Below, piece after piece: positions 1-9,048 of a stretch of 64,000 nucleotides of DNA. The translations under genes were made by a program, and so were the position numbers. Positions within the stretch are counted from its first letter, which is position 1; the number at the start of each line of letters is the position of its first letter. Location of the stretch: NCBI RefSeq assembly GCF_019890675.1, contig NZ_JAIOAA010000010.1, positions 124,001-188,000 on the forward strand. The letters are read 5' to 3'. The notes beneath the pieces were generated by a model. It saw only the letters and a program-made list of their open reading frames with translations. It did no database searches and was not told where the DNA came from. This stretch comes from Micromonospora sp. PLK6-60 (GTDB taxonomy: Bacteria; Actinomycetota; Actinomycetes; Mycobacteriales; Micromonosporaceae).

Positions 1-129
1 GTGCCGCTGGTGCTCACCGACGCTCGGCACCGCGATTCGGTGAAGCAGGTGCTGGTGACGGTGGTCGAGCACGCGATGAAGCGGTTGCAGGCCGAGCACG
101 GCCGCGGCTACCCGGCCCCGGTCGGCTGA
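1..129 (+). CDS. C-terminal end of a CvnD-like (conservon) GTP-binding protein, partial
   Basis: The window opens inside a reading frame that runs to a TGA at 127-129, giving the last 42 residues of a protein. The text LTDARHRDSVKQVLVTVVEH resembles the C-terminal end of the small Ras/MglA-like GTPases of actinobacterial conservons (CvnD), where an aspartate-rich LTDAR segment is followed by a helix ending the protein. The GTPase motifs themselves lie outside the window, so the family call rests on resemblance of this tail only. No downstream Cvn partner follows. Confidence 0.45.
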   Translation: MPLVLTDARHRDSVKQVLVTVVEHAMKRLQAEHGRGYPAPVG

Positions 130-299
130 GCCGTTTTGTCGTTGTTTTCGGCGGTCTCCGTAGTGGACCCGCCGACGAGCGTCGTTCCGCGGCGTCGCCG
201 CACACGACTCTGACCTGCAGAAACATAGAATCCATCGCGACATTTGTTACGCAGAGTGAAGTGAACTTCGCTTTGCGTCATGGATGAAGAGGGGGATTC

Positions 300-1259
300 A
301 TGAGGACAGTGAGAGCGGCCATCGCGGTGGTCGCGAGCACCCTGCTCGGCGTCGGCCTGGCGCAGGCGCCCGCCCGGGCGGCGGTGGCGGACGACACGAC
401 CCGGGCCAACACGCTCACCGCCATGCACGGGGAGGCGTTCGCCAACGCCAGCTACCTCGCGTACGGCGCGGAGGCGGCCCGCAACGGGCACGACGACATC
501 GCCGACCTGTTCGTCGCCACCGCCGCGACCGAGCTGGGTGAGCACTTCACCGAGGAGGCGGCGCTTGTCGACTTCGTCGGCACGGACGTGGCCAACCTGC
601 GCACGTCGATCGAGGGCGAGTGGCACGAGGCCACCGTGGTCTACCCGGGGTACGCCCAGCAGGCCCGCCGGGACGGCTGCCCGCGCGCCGCGCGGCTGTT
701 CCAGGAACTGGCGGCCGATGAGGCGACCCACGCCGCCCAGTTCCGCCTCGCCCTGTACGCGATCACCCATCCGCGCTCCGGCGTACGGGTCCCGATCGGC
801 ACGGCGGTCCCGCCGGTGCCCATCGTCGCCGGCCTGCCGGTCTGTTCGGGCGTGACGCAGGACAACCTGGAGGCGACGCTGCGCGGTGAGGCGTTCGCGA
901 ACGCCAGCTACACGCGCTACGCCCAGCATGCCCGCAGTGGTGGCCGGCTGCGGCTGGCCCGCCTCTGGACGAACACCGCCGGTCAGGAACTCGGCGAGCA
1001 CTTCTCCGAGGCGGCGACCCTCGCCGGTCTGGTCCGCTCCGACGCCGAGAACCTGCGCAAGGCGATCGAGGGCGAGACGTACGAGGCGGGCACCATGTAC
1101 CCGTCCTTCGCCCGGCAGGCGGCCTCGGTGGGTGAGGACGAGGCGGCGGACCTGTTCGCCGAGATCGCGCACGACGAGGCCGGTCACGCCTCGGCGTTCC
1201 TGTACGCCCTGGTCGACCTGGAACTCGGCGGAATGCGCGCGGCGGTGCGGCGGAGCTGA
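300..1259 (+). CDS. Secreted protein with two tandem ferritin-like (rubrerythrin-type) domains
   Basis: A 319-residue protein with a clear Sec signal peptide (basic start MRTVRAA, hydrophobic stretch, cleavage likely near APARA at about residues 24-28). The mature part is an internal duplication: residues about 40-155 and 195-305 each contain GEAFANASY, ELGEHF, an IEGE helix and a final DEATHAAQF or DEAGHASAF helix. These Glu and His residues sit where four-helix ferritin-like and rubrerythrin proteins bind a di-iron centre. Cytoplasmic rubrerythrins usually have one such domain plus a rubredoxin domain; no CxxC rubredoxin motif is present here. The ATG is preceded by a purine-rich GAAGAGGGGG. 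It faces nnaR tail to tail with only 7 nt between stops. Function is inferred: peroxide or iron handling outside the membrane. Confidence 0.75.
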   Translation: MRTVRAAIAVVASTLLGVGLAQAPARAAVADDTTRANTLTAMHGEAFANASYLAYGAEAARNGHDDIADLFVATAATELGEHFTEEAALVDFVGTDVANLRTSIEGEWHEATVVYPGYAQQARRDGCPRAARLFQELAADEATHAAQFRLALYAITHPRSGVRVPIGTAVPPVPIVAGLPVCSGVTQDNLEATLRGEAFANASYTRYAQHARSGGRLRLARLWTNTAGQELGEHFSEAATLAGLVRSDAENLRKAIEGETYEAGTMYPSFARQAASVGEDEAADLFAEIAHDEAGHASAFLYALVDLELGGMRAAVRRS

Positions 1260-1266
1260 CTCCGGG

Positions 1267-2355
1267 TCAGTCCAGGCGCAGCCGGTACCCGCGCTTGACC
1301 ACGGTCTGCACCACCCGGGGGGCCCGCAGCCCGGCCCGGAGCCGGGCCACCGCCATCTCGACGGCGTGCTCGTCCGCGCCGCGCGGCAGCGTACGCAGCA
1401 GCGCGGCGCGGGACAGCACCCGGCCGGGGGAGCGGGCGAGCGCCCGGAGCACCGCCATCGGGGCGGGGGCCAGCGGGCGTAGCTCGCCGTCGACCACGGC
1501 CGCGTGCCCGCGCAGGGTCACCAGGTGACCGCCCGCCTTCACGGTCACCGTGCGGCGGGGCAGCTCGTCGACGATGGTCCGGACCAGCGCCCCGATCCGG
1601 GCCCGGCTCGGGGCGCTCACCGGCACCCCGCGCCGGATCAGGGGTTCGGCGGTGACCGAGCCGACGCAACCGGCCAGCACGTCTCCGCGCAGCGCCTCCA
1701 GCACCGTCTCGGTCCGGTCGCCGGCGGCCCGCAGCAGCGCCTCCGCCGCCGGGGCCGAGGTGAAGGTGACCGCGTCGACCAGCCGGCCGGCGACCAGGTC
1801 GACGAGGCGGTGCAGCGGGGCGGGGTCGGCCGGGGGCGCCCACCGGTAGACGGGCACCTCGATCACCGTGGCGCCCGCCGCCACCAGCGCCTCGGTGCAC
1901 TCCGGCTGCCGCTCACCGTGCAGCTGGAGCGCGATCACCTGCCCGGCCACGCCCCGCCGGACCAGGTGTTCGATCACCTCGTCGCAGCTCTCCGAGGCCG
2001 GCGACCAGTGCTCCCGCAGGCCGGCGGCCCGCACCGCGCCGGTCGCCTTCGGGCCGCGGGCCACCACGTAGGAGCGGGCGAGGACGGCGTGCAGCGGCTC
2101 GGCCAGCCCCCAGCCCTCCGCCGCCTCCAGCCAGCCGCGCATGCCGATGCCGGTGTTGGCCATCAGCACGTCCGGCGGCCGGCCCAGGCAGGCCCGGGTG
2201 GCCTCGCGCAGGTCGGTGTCGTCGGCCAGCGGCACGATCCGCAGGGCCGGGGCGAGCACGACCCGGGCGCCGCGCCGCTCCAGCAGCGCGGCCAGCTCGT
2301 CCCGCCGCCGGTCGGCGGTCACGCCGACGGTGAAGCCGGCCAGTTCCTCCCGCAT
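1267..2355 (-). CDS. nnaR: HemD-like/winged-helix nitrate assimilation regulator (NnaR type)
   Basis: A 362-residue two-domain protein. Residues about 1-245 match uroporphyrinogen-III synthase (HemD fold: GFTVGVTADRR, then RRGARVVLAPALRIVPL). The last 95 residues form an OmpR-type winged helix ending VVQTVVKRGYRLRLD. This fusion is the architecture of NnaR, described in Streptomyces and Mycobacterium as a co-activator working with GlnR on nitrate and nitrite genes. The ATG overlaps the nirD stop by one base (TGATG), so it is translationally coupled as the last gene of the nas/nir operon; longer in-frame starts inside nirD are less likely. Whether it still makes uroporphyrinogen III for the NirB siroheme cannot be told from sequence. 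Confidence 0.82.
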   Translation of the reverse strand: MREELAGFTVGVTADRRRDELAALLERRGARVVLAPALRIVPLADDTDLREATRACLGRPPDVLMANTGIGMRGWLEAAEGWGLAEPLHAVLARSYVVARGPKATGAVRAAGLREHWSPASESCDEVIEHLVRRGVAGQVIALQLHGERQPECTEALVAAGATVIEVPVYRWAPPADPAPLHRLVDLVAGRLVDAVTFTSAPAAEALLRAAGDRTETVLEALRGDVLAGCVGSVTAEPLIRRGVPVSAPSRARIGALVRTIVDELPRRTVTVKAGGHLVTLRGHAAVVDGELRPLAPAPMAVLRALARSPGRVLSRAALLRTLPRGADEHAVEMAVARLRAGLRAPRVVQTVVKRGYRLRLD

Positions 2356-2693
2356 CACTCCTCCTGTCGCAACCGCACCTCGACCAGACCGTCCCGGCAC
2401 CGGATCCGGTGCCGGCGCAGGGTCACGCCGGCCACCTCCAGGCAGCGCCCGGTCCGCAGGTCGTAGACCTGCTTGTGCAGCGGGGACGCGACGGTCGGCA
2501 GGCCACCGCGACTGCCCACGATGCCCCGGGACATCACGTACGCCCCGCCGACGGGATCGAGGTTGTCGACCGCGTACAGCTCGCCGCCGGTGCGGAAGAG
2601 GGCCACCTGCACGCCGTCGACAAGCGCGGCCACCCCGCGGTCGGGGTCCAGCCGGTCGAGCGGGCAGACCGGCGTCCAGTTCAGCGTCCTCAC
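2355..2693 (-). CDS. nirD: Nitrite reductase small subunit NirD
   Basis: A 112-residue Rieske-like subunit of the assimilatory NAD(P)H nitrite reductase. The fold is recognisable from WTPVCPLDRL at the start, AVDNLDPVGGAYV in the middle and PLHKQVYDLRTGRCL near residue 75. As in other NirD proteins, the Cys-His ligands of a true Rieske cluster are missing: the first pair is replaced by DNLD, and in PLHKQ a lone His remains. It starts with GTG inside the nirB stop (GTGA overlap, 4 nt) and its own stop overlaps the nnaR ATG, so the three are coupled. Confidence 0.92.
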   Translation of the reverse strand: MRTLNWTPVCPLDRLDPDRGVAALVDGVQVALFRTGGELYAVDNLDPVGGAYVMSRGIVGSRGGLPTVASPLHKQVYDLRTGRCLEVAGVTLRRHRIRCRDGLVEVRLRQEE

Positions 2694-5203
2694 CGCCGTA
2701 CCTCCGGAAGTCCGAGCGCGACCGGCTGCCGGCGGTGGTCGGCGGCGCGCGCCGGCACCGGCTGGCCGCGGGCCACCGTGAAGGTGATGGACGGGTCCGG
2801 CACGTCGGGTGCGTTGACGAAGGAGGTGAACCGGCGCAGCCGCTCCGGATCCTCCAGCACGTCCCGCCACTCGTCGGAGTACGACGCCACGTGCCGCGCC
2901 ATGGCGGCGTCGAGTTCGGCGCAGAGCCCGAGCGAGTCGTCCACGATCACCGACCGGAGGTGGTCGAGGCCGCCGTCCATCGCCTCGATCCAGGCGGCGG
3001 TGCGCTGCAACCGGTCGGCGGTGCGGATGTAATACATCACGAACCTGTCGATCAGCGGGATCAGCGCCTCGGTGGACAGGTCGGTGGCGAACAGGTCGGC
3101 GTGCCGGGGGCGGAAGCCGCCGTTGCCGCCGACGTAGAGGTTCCAGCCGGTCTCGGTGGCGATGATGCCGAAGTCCTTGCTGCGCGCCTCGGCGCACTCC
3201 CGGGCGCAGCCGGAGACCGCCGACTTGAGCTTGTGCGGGGCCCGCAGGCCGCGGTAGCGCAGCTCCAGCGCGACGGCCAGCCCGACCGAGTCCTGCACCC
3301 CGTACCGGCACCAGGTCTCGCCGACGCAGGACTTCACCGTGCGCAGCGCCTTGCCGTAGGCGTGGCCGGACTCGAAGCCGGCGTCGACCAGCCGCCGCCA
3401 GATCTGCGGGAGCTGCTCGACCCGGGCGCCCAACAGGTCGATCCGCTGCCCGCCGGTGATCTTGGTGTAGAGCCGGAAGTCCCGGGCCACCTCGCCGATC
3501 ACGATCAGCTTCTCCGGGGTGATCTCCCCGCCGGGGATCCGGGGCACCACCGAGTAGCTGCCGTCGCGTTGCAGGTTGGCCAGGAAGTGGTCGTTGGTGT
3601 CCTGCAGGGACGCCTGCTCGCCGTCGAGCACGTGCCCGGTGCCCAGCGAGGCGAGGATCGAGGCCACCACCGGCTTGCAGATGTCGCAGCCGCGCCCCCG
3701 CCCGTGCTCGGCGATGAGCTGGGAGAAGGTCCGGATGCCGCGGACCCGGACGATGTCGAACAGCTCCTGCCGGCTGGTGTCGAAGTGCTCGCAGAGCGCC
3801 GTCGACTGCCGCACCCCGGCCGCGTCGAGGAGCTGCTTCAGCATCGGCACGCAGGAGCCGCAGCTCGTACCGGCCCGGGTGCACGCCTTCAGCGCCGGCA
3901 CGTCGCCGGCCCCGCCGGCGATCGCCGCGTCGATGTCAGCCCGGGTCACCGCGTTGCAGGAACAGACCTGGGCGGCGGCCGGCAGCGCTCCCGCGCCGGA
4001 GCCCGCGCCGCCGGCCGGCGCCAGCAACGCCAGCGGGGGAGCGGGCAGCGGACCGCCCACGCTCGCCCGCAGCGTCGGGTAGGCGCTCGCGTCGCCGACC
4101 AGCACGCCGCCGAGCAGCGTCCGCGCGTCGTCGGAGAGGACCAGCTTCGCGTACGCCCGGGTGGCCGGGTCGGTGAAGGTGACGTCGAGGCAGCCGGGGG
4201 TGGTGCCGTGCGCGTCGCCGAACGACGCCACGTCCACGCCGAGCAGCTTGAGCTTGGTGGCGGTGTCCGCGCCGGGGAAGGTGGCCGCCCCGCCGAGCAG
4301 CCGGTCGGCGACCACCTCGGCGGTCGCGTACCCGGGGGCGACCAGCCCGTGGCAGGTGCCGTCCACCGCCGCGCACTCGCCGACCGCCCAGATCCGCTCG
4401 TCCGCCGTCCGGCAGCCGGCGTCGACAAGCACCCCGCCGCGCGGGCCGAGCGGCAGCCCGGCCGCCCGGGCCAGCTCGTCCCGGGGCCGGATGCCGGCGG
4501 CCACCACCACCAGCTCCGCGTCGACCGTACGGCCGTCGGCCAGCTCCAGCGCGGCCACCGTGCCGTCCGGCCCCGGGCGCAGCGCGCTGGTGGCCACCCC
4601 GAGGTACGGCGTGACGCCCAGCTCCTCGACGTAGCGGCGGAGCATCGCCCCGCCCGCCTCGTCCACCTGCGCCGGCATCAGCCGGGGCGCGAACTCGACC
4701 ACGCTGGTGTCCAGGCCGAGCAGCCGCAGCGCGTTCGCCGCCTCCAGCCCGAGCAGGCCGCCGCCGATCACCGCCCCGGTCCGCCGGCCCCGGGCGTGCT
4801 CCCGGATCGCGGCGAGGTCGTCCAGGGTCCGGTAGACGAAGACCCCCGGCAGGTCGGTGCCGTCGACCGGTGGCACGAACGGGTACGACCCGGTGGCCAG
4901 CACCAGCGCGTCGTACGGGACCTCGCCGCCCGCGGTGGTCACCAGCCGCCGCTCCCGGTCGATGCGCAGGGCCGGCTCGCCCAGCCGCAGCTCCACCCCG
5001 TCGTCGGGGGTGTGCAGGTTCAACTCCTCGGCGCTCACCCCGTCGAAGAAGGCCGACAGCCGCACCCGGTCGTACGCCGGCCGCCGCTCCTCGGCGAGCA
5101 CCGTCACCCGCCAGCGCCCGTCCCGGTCCCGCGTCCGCAGCGCCTCGACGAACCGCTCGCCGACCATCCCGTTGCCGACGACCACCACCCTCGGACCGGT
5201 CAT
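2690..5203 (-). CDS. nirB: Nitrite reductase [NAD(P)H] large subunit NirB
   Basis: An 837-residue enzyme reducing nitrite to ammonium. Order of domains: FAD/NAD(P)-binding pyridine nucleotide-disulphide oxidoreductase (GNGMVGERF at the start, a second dinucleotide site GGGLLGLEAAN near 150), a BFD-like [2Fe-2S] domain (CSCNAVTRADID ... TSCGSC, about 415-460), then the sulfite/nitrite reductase half-domains. The siroheme-[4Fe-4S] ligands are visible as CVGETWC (C-x5-C) and CARECAE (C-x3-C). Start chosen at the ATG with GGAGG 7 nt upstream rather than 12 codons earlier. Electrons come from NAD(P)H; the siroheme precursor pathway links it to the HemD-like NnaR downstream. Confidence 0.95.
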   Translation of the reverse strand: MTGPRVVVVGNGMVGERFVEALRTRDRDGRWRVTVLAEERRPAYDRVRLSAFFDGVSAEELNLHTPDDGVELRLGEPALRIDRERRLVTTAGGEVPYDALVLATGSYPFVPPVDGTDLPGVFVYRTLDDLAAIREHARGRRTGAVIGGGLLGLEAANALRLLGLDTSVVEFAPRLMPAQVDEAGGAMLRRYVEELGVTPYLGVATSALRPGPDGTVAALELADGRTVDAELVVVAAGIRPRDELARAAGLPLGPRGGVLVDAGCRTADERIWAVGECAAVDGTCHGLVAPGYATAEVVADRLLGGAATFPGADTATKLKLLGVDVASFGDAHGTTPGCLDVTFTDPATRAYAKLVLSDDARTLLGGVLVGDASAYPTLRASVGGPLPAPPLALLAPAGGAGSGAGALPAAAQVCSCNAVTRADIDAAIAGGAGDVPALKACTRAGTSCGSCVPMLKQLLDAAGVRQSTALCEHFDTSRQELFDIVRVRGIRTFSQLIAEHGRGRGCDICKPVVASILASLGTGHVLDGEQASLQDTNDHFLANLQRDGSYSVVPRIPGGEITPEKLIVIGEVARDFRLYTKITGGQRIDLLGARVEQLPQIWRRLVDAGFESGHAYGKALRTVKSCVGETWCRYGVQDSVGLAVALELRYRGLRAPHKLKSAVSGCARECAEARSKDFGIIATETGWNLYVGGNGGFRPRHADLFATDLSTEALIPLIDRFVMYYIRTADRLQRTAAWIEAMDGGLDHLRSVIVDDSLGLCAELDAAMARHVASYSDEWRDVLEDPERLRRFTSFVNAPDVPDPSITFTVARGQPVPARAADHRRQPVALGLPEVRR

Positions 5204-5284
5204 CGTGTCACCTCCTCGCACGTCGTCGCTGGTCATCACGGCACCGCCACGGAGCTGGCCAGCACGGCACCGCCAGGGAGCTGG

Positions 5285-6715
5285 TCATCCCGGCACCGCC
5301 ACCGAGTCCGCGGCGGCCAGCCAACCCACCAGGCCGGCGACCGCGTCCCGGCAGCCGCCGCAGCCGGTGCCGGCCCGGGTCGCGGCGACCACCTCGTCGA
5401 CCGTCCGGGCGCCGCCGCGCCAGCAGGCCACCAGCGCTCCCTTGCTGACGTCGTTGCACTGGCACACCGTGGCCCCGTCCGGCATCAGCGCCGGCGAGGT
5501 GGAGCTGGTGGCTGGCGCCGTGCCGAAGGCCCGGCCGAGCAGCAGCGACCGCCGGTCCGCCGGCACCGGCCCACCCCGGTCGAAGAGCTGCACCACCGTG
5601 CCCACCGCCGGGTTGTCGCCGAGCAGGATCGCGCCGGTCAGCCGGTCACCGTCGATCCGCAGCCGGGCGTACGTGCCGCGGGTCGCGTCGCTGAACACCA
5701 GTTCCTCGCCGGGACCGGCGCCGGGGTCACCCATCGCGGCGAGGTCGATGCCGGCCGCCTTGAGCCGGGTCACCGCCGGCCGGGGCCGGTACCGGGCCGT
5801 CGGCTCCTCGCCGCTGAGCAGCCGCGCCACCACCCGGGCCTGCGCCCAGGCCGGGGCGACCAGCCCGGTCGGCACGCCGTCGTGCTGCGCGCAGTCGCCG
5901 ATCGCCGAGACGTCCGGGTCGCTGGTGCGCAGCCGGTCGTCCACCACGATGCCGCGCTGGACGGTCAGGCCGGCGGCGGTGGCCAGGGCGGTGTCCGGGC
6001 GCACCCCGCAGGAGAGGACCAGCAGGTCGGCGGCGAGCGTACGGCCGTCGGCCAGGTCGAGGCGGACCCGGTCGGGGTCGGCGGTCACCGCGGTGGCCGG
6101 CACGCCGAGGACGGTGCTGACGCCCAGCCCGGCGAGGGTGTCCGCGAGCACCGCCCCGGCGGCGGCGTCGAGCTGCCGCTCCATCAGCCACGGCGTGGGG
6201 TGCACCACGGTCACGTCCAGTCCCCGGGCGGCGAGCCCGCGCGCCGCCTCCAGCCCGAGCAGGCCGCCACCGAGCACCAGGGCCCGGCGGGCGCCCCGGG
6301 CGGTGGCCAGGATCCGCCGGCAGTCGGCGAGGGTGCGGAAGGCGGCCACCCGGTCGGGCAGGCCGGCCGGATCGAGGCCGGGCAGCGGGGGCACCACGGC
6401 CCGGGCGCCGGTGGCGAGCACCAGGTGGTCGTACGGGATCCGGTCGCCGTCGGCGGTGCGTACCTGGCGGGCCGCCCGGTCGATTGCCACGGCGGTCACC
6501 CCGGTGCGCAGGTCGACCCCCTGCCCGGAGACCTCGGCCAGCTCCACGTCCGGCTCGGTGATCTTGCCGGCCAGCAGGGTGGAGAGCAAGATCCGGTTGT
6601 ACGCCCGGTGCGGCTCCGCGCCGAGCACGGTGACCTTCCGGTCCCCGCCCCGGGCGTGCAGCTCGGCGGCGAGCCGGGAGCCGGCCATCCCGTGCCCGAC
6701 GATCACCACCCGCAC
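5285..6715 (-). CDS. FAD/NAD(P) oxidoreductase with BFD-type [2Fe-2S] domain, nitrate reductase electron-transfer subunit
   Basis: A 476-residue relative of the N-terminal half of NirB: RVVIVGHGMAGSRL dinucleotide motif at the start, the second site LGGGLLGLEAARGL at about 145-160, and a BFD-like cluster domain at the C-terminus (CQCNDVSKG ... GTGCGGC). Placed between nasA and nirB, it most probably passes electrons from NAD(P)H to the NasA molybdoenzyme, like NasB/NasC subunits. It lacks the siroheme half, so it is not a second nitrite reductase. GTG start chosen because GGAGG lies 6 nt upstream; the gap to nasA is 49 nt and to nirB 81 nt. Confidence 0.85.
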   Translation of the reverse strand: MRVVIVGHGMAGSRLAAELHARGGDRKVTVLGAEPHRAYNRILLSTLLAGKITEPDVELAEVSGQGVDLRTGVTAVAIDRAARQVRTADGDRIPYDHLVLATGARAVVPPLPGLDPAGLPDRVAAFRTLADCRRILATARGARRALVLGGGLLGLEAARGLAARGLDVTVVHPTPWLMERQLDAAAGAVLADTLAGLGVSTVLGVPATAVTADPDRVRLDLADGRTLAADLLVLSCGVRPDTALATAAGLTVQRGIVVDDRLRTSDPDVSAIGDCAQHDGVPTGLVAPAWAQARVVARLLSGEEPTARYRPRPAVTRLKAAGIDLAAMGDPGAGPGEELVFSDATRGTYARLRIDGDRLTGAILLGDNPAVGTVVQLFDRGGPVPADRRSLLLGRAFGTAPATSSTSPALMPDGATVCQCNDVSKGALVACWRGGARTVDEVVAATRAGTGCGGCRDAVAGLVGWLAAADSVAVPG

Positions 6716-6764
6716 GGTCGTCCTCCGTCCCCCGCCGGCCGATCCCGTCCGCCGGTCCGGCCGC

Positions 6765-8873
6765 TCATGCCCGCTCCACCCGGACCGCGCAGATCTTGAA
6801 TTCGGGCATCCCGGAGACCGGGTCCACCGCGTCGTTGGTGACCGAGTTGGCCCGCGCCGCGCCCGGCCAGTGGAACGGCGTGAACACGGTGTCCGGCCGG
6901 ATCGCCGGGCTGATCCGGGCCGGTGCGCACAGCTCCCCACGACGGGAGACCACCCGCAGCTCGTCACCTTCGGCCGCGCCGAGCCGGGCGGCCAGCTCCG
7001 GGTGGAGTTCGACGAAGCCGCCCGGCGCGGCCCGGCGCAACGCGGCGACCCGCCGGGTCTGCGTGCCGGACTGGTACTGCGCGAGGACCCGCCCGGTGGT
7101 CAGGTGCAGCGGGTACTCGGCGCAGACCGGCTCGGCGGCCGGCCGGTGGGTCACCGGATGGAAGCGGGCCCGGCCGTCCGGAGTGGGGAACCGGTCGGCG
7201 AAGAGCCGCGGCCGGTCCGGCCCGTCGGAGTCCGGGCAGGGCCAGAAGACGCCGTTGTCGGCGTCGATCCGGTCCCAGGTGATCCCGGCGTAGTCGGCCG
7301 GACCGCCGGCCGAGGCCAGCCGCAGCTCCTCGAAGACCGTCCGCGGGTCGGTCGGCAGCCGCTCGGCGCCGGGCAGGCGGGCGGCGAGCCCGGCGATGAC
7401 CTCCAGGTCGGTGCGGACGCCGGCGGGTGGTTCGCGCAGCGCTCGGCGGCGCAGCACCCGGCCCTCCAGGTTGGTCATCGTGCCGTCCTCCTCGGCCCAC
7501 TGGGCCACCGGCAACACCACGTCGGCCAGCTCCGCCGTCTCCGAGCGGAGGAAGTCGGCCACCACCAGCAGGTCCAGGTCGCGCAGCCGGGACTCGATCC
7601 GGGCCGCGCGCGGCGCGGAGACGACCGGATTGGAGCCGAACACCAGCAGCGCCTTCGGCCCGGACGCGGTGCCCAGCGAGTCGAGCAGCTGATAGGCCGG
7701 CACCCCGGGCCCGGGCAGCGTGGCCGGGTCGACGCCCCACACCCGGGCCACGTGCGCCCGGGCTGCCGGATCGTCGATCCGCCGGTAGCCGGGGAGCTGG
7801 TCGGCCTTCTGCCCGTGCTCCCGGCCGCCCTGCCCGTTGCCCTGCCCGGTCAGGCAGCCGTAGCCGGAACCGGCGCGCCCGGGCAGGCCCAGCGCAAGCG
7901 CCAGGTTGATGAGGGCGGTGACCGTGTCCACGCCCTTGGCGTGCTGCTCGGCGCCCCGGGCGGTGAGGATGACCGCCCGGTCCACGGTGGCCAGCGCCCG
8001 GGCGGTGGCTTCCAGGTCGGCCACCGGCACCCCGGACAGCCGTTCCACCTCCGCCGGCCAGTAGCCGGCCACGGTACGCCGGACCTCGTCGAATCCGGTG
8101 GTCCGCGTGTCGATGTACGCCCGGTCGAGCCAGCCCTCGGTGAGCGCGATGTGCAGCAGCGCGTTGGCCACCGCCAGGTCGGTGCCGGGCAGCGGTTGCA
8201 GGTGCAGGTCGGCCTGGCGGGCGGTGGCGGTGGCCCGCGGGTCGACCACGATCAGCCGGCCGCCCCGTGCCCGCTGGTCGGCGAGGTGACGCATCAGCGG
8301 CGGCATGGTCTCGGCCGGGTTCGCGCCGACCAGCAGCAGCGTGTCCGCCCGGCCGAGGTCGGCCAGCGGGAACGGCAGTCCCCGGTCGACGCCGAAGGCC
8401 CGATTGCCGGCCGCGGCGGCTGATGACATGCACCAGCGCCCGTTGTAGTCGATGTGCCGGGTGCCGAGCGACACCCGGGCGAACCGGCCCAGCGCGTACG
8501 CCTTCTCGTTGGTCAGCCCGCCGCCGCCGAAGACCGCGACCGCGTCCGGCCCGTGCCGCTGCCGGACCGCCCGCAGTGCGGTGGCGACCCGGTCGAGCGC
8601 CTCGTCCCAGCCGGCCGGGCGCAGTTCGCCGCCGGGCCGGTCGCGCAGCAGCGGCGTGGTGAGTCGGTCCGGATGGTCGAGCAGGTCGGCGGCGGTCCAG
8701 CCCTTCTGGCACAACCCGCCGCGGTTGGTGGGGAAGTCCCGGGGGGCCACCTCGACGCCGGCTCCGGTCGCACGCAACACCATGCCGCACTGCAACGCGC
8801 AGTACGGGCAGTGCGTGGCGGCCTCCCGGGGGCGTACCCCCGATCGCGTCGCCGCGTGCGCACCGTCTGTCAT
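6765..8873 (-). CDS. nasA: Assimilatory nitrate reductase catalytic subunit
   Basis: A 702-residue bis-MGD molybdopterin oxidoreductase reducing nitrate to nitrite in the cytoplasm. The N-terminal [4Fe-4S] motif is intact: C22, C25, C29 and C55 (HCPYCALQCGM ... GGLCQKG), followed by a Lys two residues later as in Nas/Nap/Fdh-H enzymes. The central MopB domain (VFGGGGLTNEKAYALGRFAR, GANPAETMP) and the C-terminal molydop-binding domain (LHLTTGRVLAQYQSGTQTRR) are present. No Tat signal is seen, which fits an assimilatory rather than periplasmic enzyme. First gene of the minus-strand nas/nir operon, with a GlnR-type box 25-62 nt upstream. Confidence 0.93.
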   Translation of the reverse strand: MTDGAHAATRSGVRPREAATHCPYCALQCGMVLRATGAGVEVAPRDFPTNRGGLCQKGWTAADLLDHPDRLTTPLLRDRPGGELRPAGWDEALDRVATALRAVRQRHGPDAVAVFGGGGLTNEKAYALGRFARVSLGTRHIDYNGRWCMSSAAAAGNRAFGVDRGLPFPLADLGRADTLLLVGANPAETMPPLMRHLADQRARGGRLIVVDPRATATARQADLHLQPLPGTDLAVANALLHIALTEGWLDRAYIDTRTTGFDEVRRTVAGYWPAEVERLSGVPVADLEATARALATVDRAVILTARGAEQHAKGVDTVTALINLALALGLPGRAGSGYGCLTGQGNGQGGREHGQKADQLPGYRRIDDPAARAHVARVWGVDPATLPGPGVPAYQLLDSLGTASGPKALLVFGSNPVVSAPRAARIESRLRDLDLLVVADFLRSETAELADVVLPVAQWAEEDGTMTNLEGRVLRRRALREPPAGVRTDLEVIAGLAARLPGAERLPTDPRTVFEELRLASAGGPADYAGITWDRIDADNGVFWPCPDSDGPDRPRLFADRFPTPDGRARFHPVTHRPAAEPVCAEYPLHLTTGRVLAQYQSGTQTRRVAALRRAAPGGFVELHPELAARLGAAEGDELRVVSRRGELCAPARISPAIRPDTVFTPFHWPGAARANSVTNDAVDPVSGMPEFKICAVRVERA

Positions 8874-8897
8874 GTCGGAAAAGCGTGCCGGCGGGCG

Positions 8898-8935
8898 GTT
8901 TCCGGTCCGGGTCTCTTCTGTTTCGGTCCTGTCAA
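8898..8935 (-). promoter_or_regulatory. GlnR box upstream of nasA
   Basis: Read on the minus strand the site is TTGAC-N6-GAAAC-N6-GACCC-N6-GAAAC. This fits the actinomycete GlnR consensus gTnAC-N6-GaAAC in two consecutive half-boxes with exact 11-nt periodicity; both GAAAC parts are perfect, the second gTnAC part is poor. Its position just before the nas/nir operon agrees with nitrogen control. Confidence 0.65.
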
Positions 8936-9048
8936 GAGCGGCTCACACCGCACGGCGGCGACCGAGCGGATCGATGGGCCTGGATCAGGAGCGCTTCGCC
9001 GTCCGCGGCGGTCGGGCGTCCAGCCGTCGCGGACGGCGGAGTCGGCGG

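Noticed and set aside
2141..8423. Very long plus-strand open frames (over 1000 codons) across the nas/nir region
   Set aside because: They are antisense to well-supported nirB, oxidoreductase and nasA genes. High GC leaves few stops on the other strand, and the translations are low-complexity Arg/Pro/Gly/Ala-rich without domains.
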